Source: Isoetes taiwanensis
Taxonomy: Eukaryota; Streptophyta; Lycopodiopsida; Isoetales; Isoetaceae
NCBI GenBank assembly: GCA_021234155.1
Contig: JAJEKV010000027.1
Location: 8,044,873-8,108,872 of the forward strand
Length of the DNA stretch: 64,000 nucleotides
Direction of reading: 5' to 3'
Positions 59,626 to 64,000 of this stretch are shown here, piece by piece. Both the position numbers and the translations under genes were made by a program. Position 1 is the first letter of the stretch. Each line of letters opens with the position of its first letter. The notes beneath the pieces are model-generated. The model had not been told where the DNA came from. It did not search any database and saw nothing but the letters and a program-made list of their open reading frames with translations.

Positions 59626-60478
59626 GCAACCATTTGCAACAATGCAATGTTCCCTTTCATACTCAAATTAAGCGCCAATCATGTTAGCGTGGTTCCTGTA
59701 TGGACAGAAGAAGTGGGATGATCACTTGTAAATAGTCAAGTGTTATGTTAAGAATGAAAGGAACAGACTCGTGCATGGACGACGTTTATATGAATGAGTG
59801 TAGAGGAGAGAACATAGAATTTTTCTTGTCTCATGCAGTAAGATGGAGCTTCAGATGGAACCCGTTGACTTCTTTGGAGTGTGGCATACAAATTAAGTAG
59901 GGCTTGATTGTTAAGCGATTGCTACCATTACTCATTACTGTCTTTGTACAATTAGGACACAAAGAAGGCGTGCTATTTGCTTCTTCCAAATCGACAATAG
60001 TGCCCATCCTCAAGGAAAAGCGAAGGGTCCTAATAGTAGCTCATGGAAATGTTTTTCTGTTGTCTCATTTCTCACATTCTTTGGCCCGACAGAGGAAGAA
60101 ATGTTTAGCCTCTTGGTGATAACCCAAACCTACCCATTTTTACCATTTCAAATTGATTATTTGTAACTTGAAGTTCCAACCACAAGGGGTCAGGTTCAAA
60201 TCTACTCTAGGACTTAACAGCTATAAGCTAACATGGGATGCTTAATGTTGTATGCAATAGCAATTGATGGAAGTAGGTTGGGCTGACATTTCTTCCTTTT
60301 TAGTATCTGACTCGTGTATCCGCTTTTTCAGATAGTGACTGCATTACCATATGCTTATGCTTCTGATGGGGCAGTATTTGCTGAGTGTTGTGTCCTACCT
60401 CCTCTTGATGGCTCTGATGATAATCCTCTTGTCATACCATCAGGTTTAACAAAGGGTGAAATAGACTCTCTAATTTGA

Positions 60479-61058
60479 TTTGTAGAGATTCTTCTTTGCA
60501 AAGAATCAAATCAAGAGTGAACGCATGCACTTTTTATGTTGTTGACATTCTATTTCTTGGTGTTAAGTAGGTAGCAAATTCACTTTGGGCTTTGTTTTTG
60601 TCACTTGGGAAAAAAAATGAAATGTGCTTTTCGTGCAAGCACACTTTTATTCGCATAGATGAGCTAGCACTGTGTTGCCATGAACATTATTATGCTTATT
60701 GGCCTTTTGCTTGTAAAACATAGATTACGTGATGGACCTAGAAAGCCTTTTTCTTGTAAAACTTAGATTATACGATGAATCTAGAAACTTAAAACAGAAT
60801 AAACATCATTATTAGGGCACAATATAACATTTATATACATAGTTCTTCTACTTGATTAGGGTCATTCTCTATCAATTTGTGTCGCCTACCCTTTGCCCCA
60901 AGCCTCATCCACAAGTATCACGGAATTTGATCATTTATTTAAGATCTTATTAATTGGTGACTCTGGTGTTAACAAAAGTAGTCGTCTCTTACGATTTACA
61001 ACAGATACTTTTGATGATAGGACCCACACAGATCCTACAATTTGCTATGCAAAGTAAT
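60479..61058. other. Right part of the insertion, no gene recognised
   Basis: AT-rich sequence with a repeated word (CTTGTAAAACWTAGATTA near 60712 and 60752). No coding potential. Confidence 0.4.
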
Positions 61059-61085
61059 CAAACGTGCTTTTGACTAGTTTTTTTT

Positions 61086-61275
61086 AATATTCTAATTTTC
61101 AATATTTCTCTAGTATAAGTGGACCTGCGAATATCGACCTTTTCCTTTCTAGGGTTAGATGACAAGAAATTGTAAATAAACTCTCAAACCGGCTGGAAGG
61201 CAACAAACGTGTTGCTTTGCGTGACGAATGGCTTCTGTTTTTCTTTTGTGTTTCTATTTTGCAGATTTGTATTTG
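61086..61275 (+). repeat. Right half of the interrupted site (match to 48528-48718)
   Basis: From AATATTCTAATTTTCAATAT to TTTGCAGATTTGTATTTGA, with few differences from the copy 12.5 kb upstream. Confidence 0.85.
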
Positions 61276-63119
61276 ATATAGTGTGCTAATTTCGTTTTGG
61301 GTTGGGAAGGGTATTCTGGCAGTGGTTAGGACTATGATTTCAGTATCATATTGTATGAAAAATGGTATAATTTGCCATGTGGGAGCAGCTTAAATGGTTT
61401 TTGCTATTTTGGGTGATTTGCAACTCCCTTCTTTCATGGATGTTTTTGCATTTTTTGTAATGGTTGAAAGGAAGCGCTCACACTATCTCCCCCCGATTGG
61501 GGTTATTAAAAAAAAAAAAATGGAAACCCTTCCAAATTTCCCTAAAATCCGGAAGGGTTTCCACAATAATATTTTTTTTTTTTGGGGTTTCAAGATAGCC
61601 ATCGGTAATTAATGCTTCGAATTAATCACGAAAATTCTGCCCTGATCATGCCCGCGCTTTGATCATGCCCGCGCTTTGTCTTGTTCTGCTGCGAAGCTTC
61701 AGCTATGGCGGATTTGGTGCTTCAGCTATGGCCGGATTTGCGCGGATTTGGGCAGTAAAAGGAAAGCGAAAATGATGGATTCTTGTGCGTAATGGGCGTT
61801 TCTTACGTATTTCAAAGCGGCCTCGTTCTTGGGTTCTTCAAATCGAAACGACCTCTCTTCTTCTCCTTCTTCCCAAGCCAAAACCTTAGATTCTACTTTG
61901 CATCTCTTAAGCGCACATTCTTTCGGCAGATCTTTCTTCTTTATCAAGAAAAATGGCTTCCACGGGAGGTTTTTTTTTTCGTCTGCTTTGTTTCGGTTTT
62001 TAGCAGGCGGCGGCGGAGTTGTGGATTTGGGGAACTCGCCATTTTGGAACAACGGTATGAATCATGCCATAGTTACATTTCGCGGATATATGGCATCAAA
62101 AGAATCCGCCTAAAGAATCCATCGGAAATGCTTCAACAAATGAGTTGAATCGCATGAAATGATTTCTGAGCTGGATTTGACATAGGGACACACAATCTTC
62201 ATGAGATCACCCTGTTTTGGGTTTCAATTGTTCAATCACGGTTCAATCACGGTTCTTCCCCTAATTCTGAGACCCGATGGACATTTTCTTCTAATTCCAG
62301 CTGATTATGAGGCAAGAAACTAATTCCTTCACCCCACTAGCACGAAATTGTCCCCCGAATCTAGAGGATCAAAAAGCCCTATGCAATTTGGCCAATTAAT
62401 GCTGCAATTAGATCAGCCCGGATTTCTGCCCCAAATAAGGAGCCCGATCTTCTTTTGACCCCAAATCCAATCGATTCCAAGTCCGAATTCTAATTAACTT
62501 TCACCATTGGCTCAAGAGGCCATTCCGAACCTGAATCTGCAAAAAGCCCCATCCGACGATTTGCTCATTTTGGTTTCCATTTTTTTTAAAAAAAAGCAGT
62601 CCCGCCATAGTCAAGAACCGTAACAGACTTGTCCCTTCAAATTGGACATCCAAATGCTCTCTATTTTTCAATTAACTTTGCTAGAATGATCTTATGGCTG
62701 ATCCCAACATTTTGATCCGAGGAAAGCCCCATGGATTGCCCACGATTTCTCCAGTAATCATAGGCTTTCCACTGCTGCAAAGACCGCGAGGCACCCGAAC
62801 TAATGTACCCTCTAAAGGCCCAAGATTAGACATCAAAATCGCTGAATCATGGTCGGATCTATGCTCCTCCCATCTTACTCCAAAGCCCCATAGATTAACA
62901 GCAATATTGGGCTTATTTGGCAAGAAATCGGGTGGGATTTGTTAAGGGGGCAATTTTGTTAAAGGTTTACTTATTTTGTAACCTTGGAAAACAATTCAAT
63001 GTGCAATCCTAGCTTGATATGTGCACAATGAAATAACTCACCTTCACTTTCGATGGACGTGCACCTTAATGTCGGCGTCCGGGAAATCGAAAAGTGTGAG
63101 CCATAAAGGCTCGCGTGTG
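61276..63119. other. Intergenic or possible gene start, nothing firmly recognised
   Basis: A foldback of the GGAAACCCTTCC family lies at 61521-61562. Tandem words GATCATGCCCGCGCTTT (61643-61676) and CTTCAGCTATGGC (61697 and 61722) follow. At 61952 an ATG reads MASTGG before a possible donor, with an acceptor-like TTTTAGCAG at 61996-62004; this could be the first exon of a gene but has no recognisable product. Confidence 0.35.
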
Positions 63120-63139
63120 TGTTTAAAAAAAAAAAATTC

Positions 63140-63445
63140 CGTGGAAACCCTTCTTGTTTTCCACGGAAACCCCCTCGATTTTCAAATTGGAAACCCTTCC
63201 AATTTTCCATTAAAACCAGGAAGGGTTTCCATGGAAACCCTTCCTATTTTCCATGGAAACCCTTCCTATTTTCCGGGTTTTGGAAAATAGGAAGGGTTTC
63301 CATGGAAACCCTTCCCCGGTTTTAATGAAAGCCGGAAGGGTTTCCATGGAAACCCTTCCTATTTTCCATGGAAACCCTTCCTATTTTCCATGGAAAATAG
63401 GAAGGGTTTCCATGGAAAATAGGAGGAAGGGTTTCCATGGGAGCC
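63140..63445. repeat. Palindromic array of GGAAACCCTTCC units
   Basis: About a dozen copies of GGAAACCCTTCC or its complement GGAAGGGTTTCC alternate in orientation, often joined through CCATGG and spaced by TATTTTCC. Several adjacent pairs make perfect palindromes with 12-base arms around AT. Single-stranded DNA or RNA from here would fold strongly. No coding potential. Confidence 0.9.
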
Positions 63446-64000
63446 CAACCCAAATAGGGAGTACTTAGAACCATCGGAAAGGAAGGGTATTTTTAATTTT
63501 AGGGCCACGGATAAGATTGCACGCTAGTTTCTTTTTTTGGGCGAGGTGCAGAGGGATCCGGTTGCAAGAATCGGGGGTTGGGGGTTTTGTGCGGATTTGA
63601 GGTTAAGAATGCTAGAACGGACGAAGAAATCTAACATGCGGAGTTCTTGCTTTGCTAAATTAAAGCTCGATTGGATTCAGCGTGGGTCGTGAAGCAAATC
63701 GACAATTTTTTGGCGGGGCGAGCGGCAAAGCCCCCTTTTCCTTCTATTCTTTCCAAATCCAACCCCTCGGCTTCCTTACAGATGCAATGTGAAGAGGCGC
63801 TTTCTTGCTTTCTCAAGATCCACGATCGCGGCTTCTACACGTGGAGCGCCAGGCTATGGCATGTCCAAGCGGCCCTTTCTGGATAAAGTCACGGTGATTG
63901 CATAATATTTCTGCTAAAAGCTAACGCGGAAAGAGGAGCTTTGAAGTTATTAGAAGAGGATCCGCCTTCCATAGCCGCAGCTATGGCAGATTCTTTGAGC
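63446..64000. other. Window end, no gene recognised
   Basis: A 71-codon frame at 63671-63886 and an alternative frame (KRRFLAFSRSTIAASTRG) are not recognised. The word CAGCTATGG seen near 61700 recurs near 63980. Confidence 0.35.

Larger units (their letters stand above)
57025..60478 (+). pseudogene. Phosphoglycerate mutase (histidine phosphatase family) gene fragment
   Basis: Exons are to 57366, 57567-57749, 58354-58455, about 59955-60110 and 60332-60478. Recognisable blocks are IDFDIIFTSRLVRSKQTALI, then VPVYADPALNERSYGDLQ, then GLSKEVAIQEFG with KWRRSFDTRPPNGESLQ, and KRRVLIVAHGN with the second catalytic histidine. They match the order in dPGM-type enzymes of glycolysis, which move phosphate between the 3 and 2 positions of glycerate. 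The N-terminal R-H-G-E catalytic motif is absent: the equivalent place reads IIVHVESLIV in a scrambled region with an internal duplication (GAGTTTTTGCAGA twice). A frameshift near 60065 splits exon 4. The last exon (ALPYAYASDGAVFAECCVLP) is not typical. Non-functional as an enzyme. Confidence 0.75.
57012..61068. mobile_element. Insertion carrying phosphoglycerate-mutase exons
   Basis: Short inverted ends AGCACGTTTG (57012-57021) and CAAACGTGCT (61059-61068) are seen. Flanks joined across the insertion recreate the sequence found uninterrupted at 48498-48718, apart from an extra TTTGACTAG at the right. The cargo retains introns, so it was captured as DNA, in the manner of Pack-type elements; Helitron capture is the alternative, since the right side also ends CTAG before a T run. 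No transposase is encoded. Confidence 0.6.

Noticed and set aside
57025-60478. Functional phosphoglycerate mutase gene
   Set aside because: The R-H-G-E catalytic exon is absent, exon 4 is frameshifted, and flanks show the whole segment is an insertion.
61783-62148. 121-residue protein rich in Phe and Arg
   Set aside because: Three overlapping frames of similar length exist on both strands, with homopolymer runs and no domain; more likely a leader or intron.
63140-63445. Telomere-type repeats (GGGTTT)
   Set aside because: The unit is GGAAACCCTTCC in both orientations, not a head-to-tail TTTAGGG-type array.

Overview
The window is eukaryotic nuclear DNA from a land plant with a large, repeat-rich genome. 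The evidence is GT-AG introns, a plant-type TPR gene, an exon of a plant-type CLC anion transporter, and nested Copia, LINE, Helitron and TIR elements. A seed-free plant such as a fern fits the mixture of elements, but that is inference; nothing here fixes the species. I see no rRNA gene, no complete tRNA gene and no CRISPR array. Nearly all protein-coding material is transposon-derived and decayed. The one gene that reads as intact is the TPR gene at 24.6-26.2 kb.

Layout. 1-3.5 kb: three neighbouring copies of a TIR element. 3.5-11 kb: a repeat into which a complete but inactivated Copia retrotransposon (minus strand, LTRs at 5332-5822 and 10527-11028) has inserted. 10.9-17.9 kb: a 2.1-kb segment present twice in direct orientation; both copies contain a piece of the Copia LTR. 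18-18.7 kb: CLC transporter exon(s), minus strand, cut off by the duplication. 20.8-21.4 kb: a dispersed repeat with an inverted relative at 58.6-59.2 kb. 24.6-26.2 kb: TPR gene. 27-33 kb: small tandem repeats and little else. 33.3-35.0 kb: a 10-bp-periodic AGATTC array with a MITE inserted in it. 35-37 kb: a dead LINE. 39.7-44.4 kb: a dead Helitron Rep-helicase. 44.7-45.7 kb: three SINE-like repeats. 49.6-56.8 kb: an unusual DNA transposon. 57.0-61.1 kb: an insertion carrying phosphoglycerate-mutase exons with their introns. 61.5-63.5 kb: foldback DNA made of GGAAACCCTTCC units.

The most interesting object is the 49.6-56.8 kb element. It has divergent genes: a transposase-like protein (minus strand) and, on the plus strand, an intron-containing gene that joins a nuclear localisation signal, a ParB-like fold and a beta-class (N4/N6) DNA methyltransferase. 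The space between the genes and the introns of the methyltransferase gene, but not its exons, hold about a dozen copies of the palindrome GTATTCCGGAATAC or close variants. A methyltransferase-ParB protein, its own introns full of one palindrome, and a transposase together suggest a self-recognition or anti-silencing module. Both genes carry frameshifts and stops, so this copy is dead. The functional reading is a hypothesis for intact relatives.
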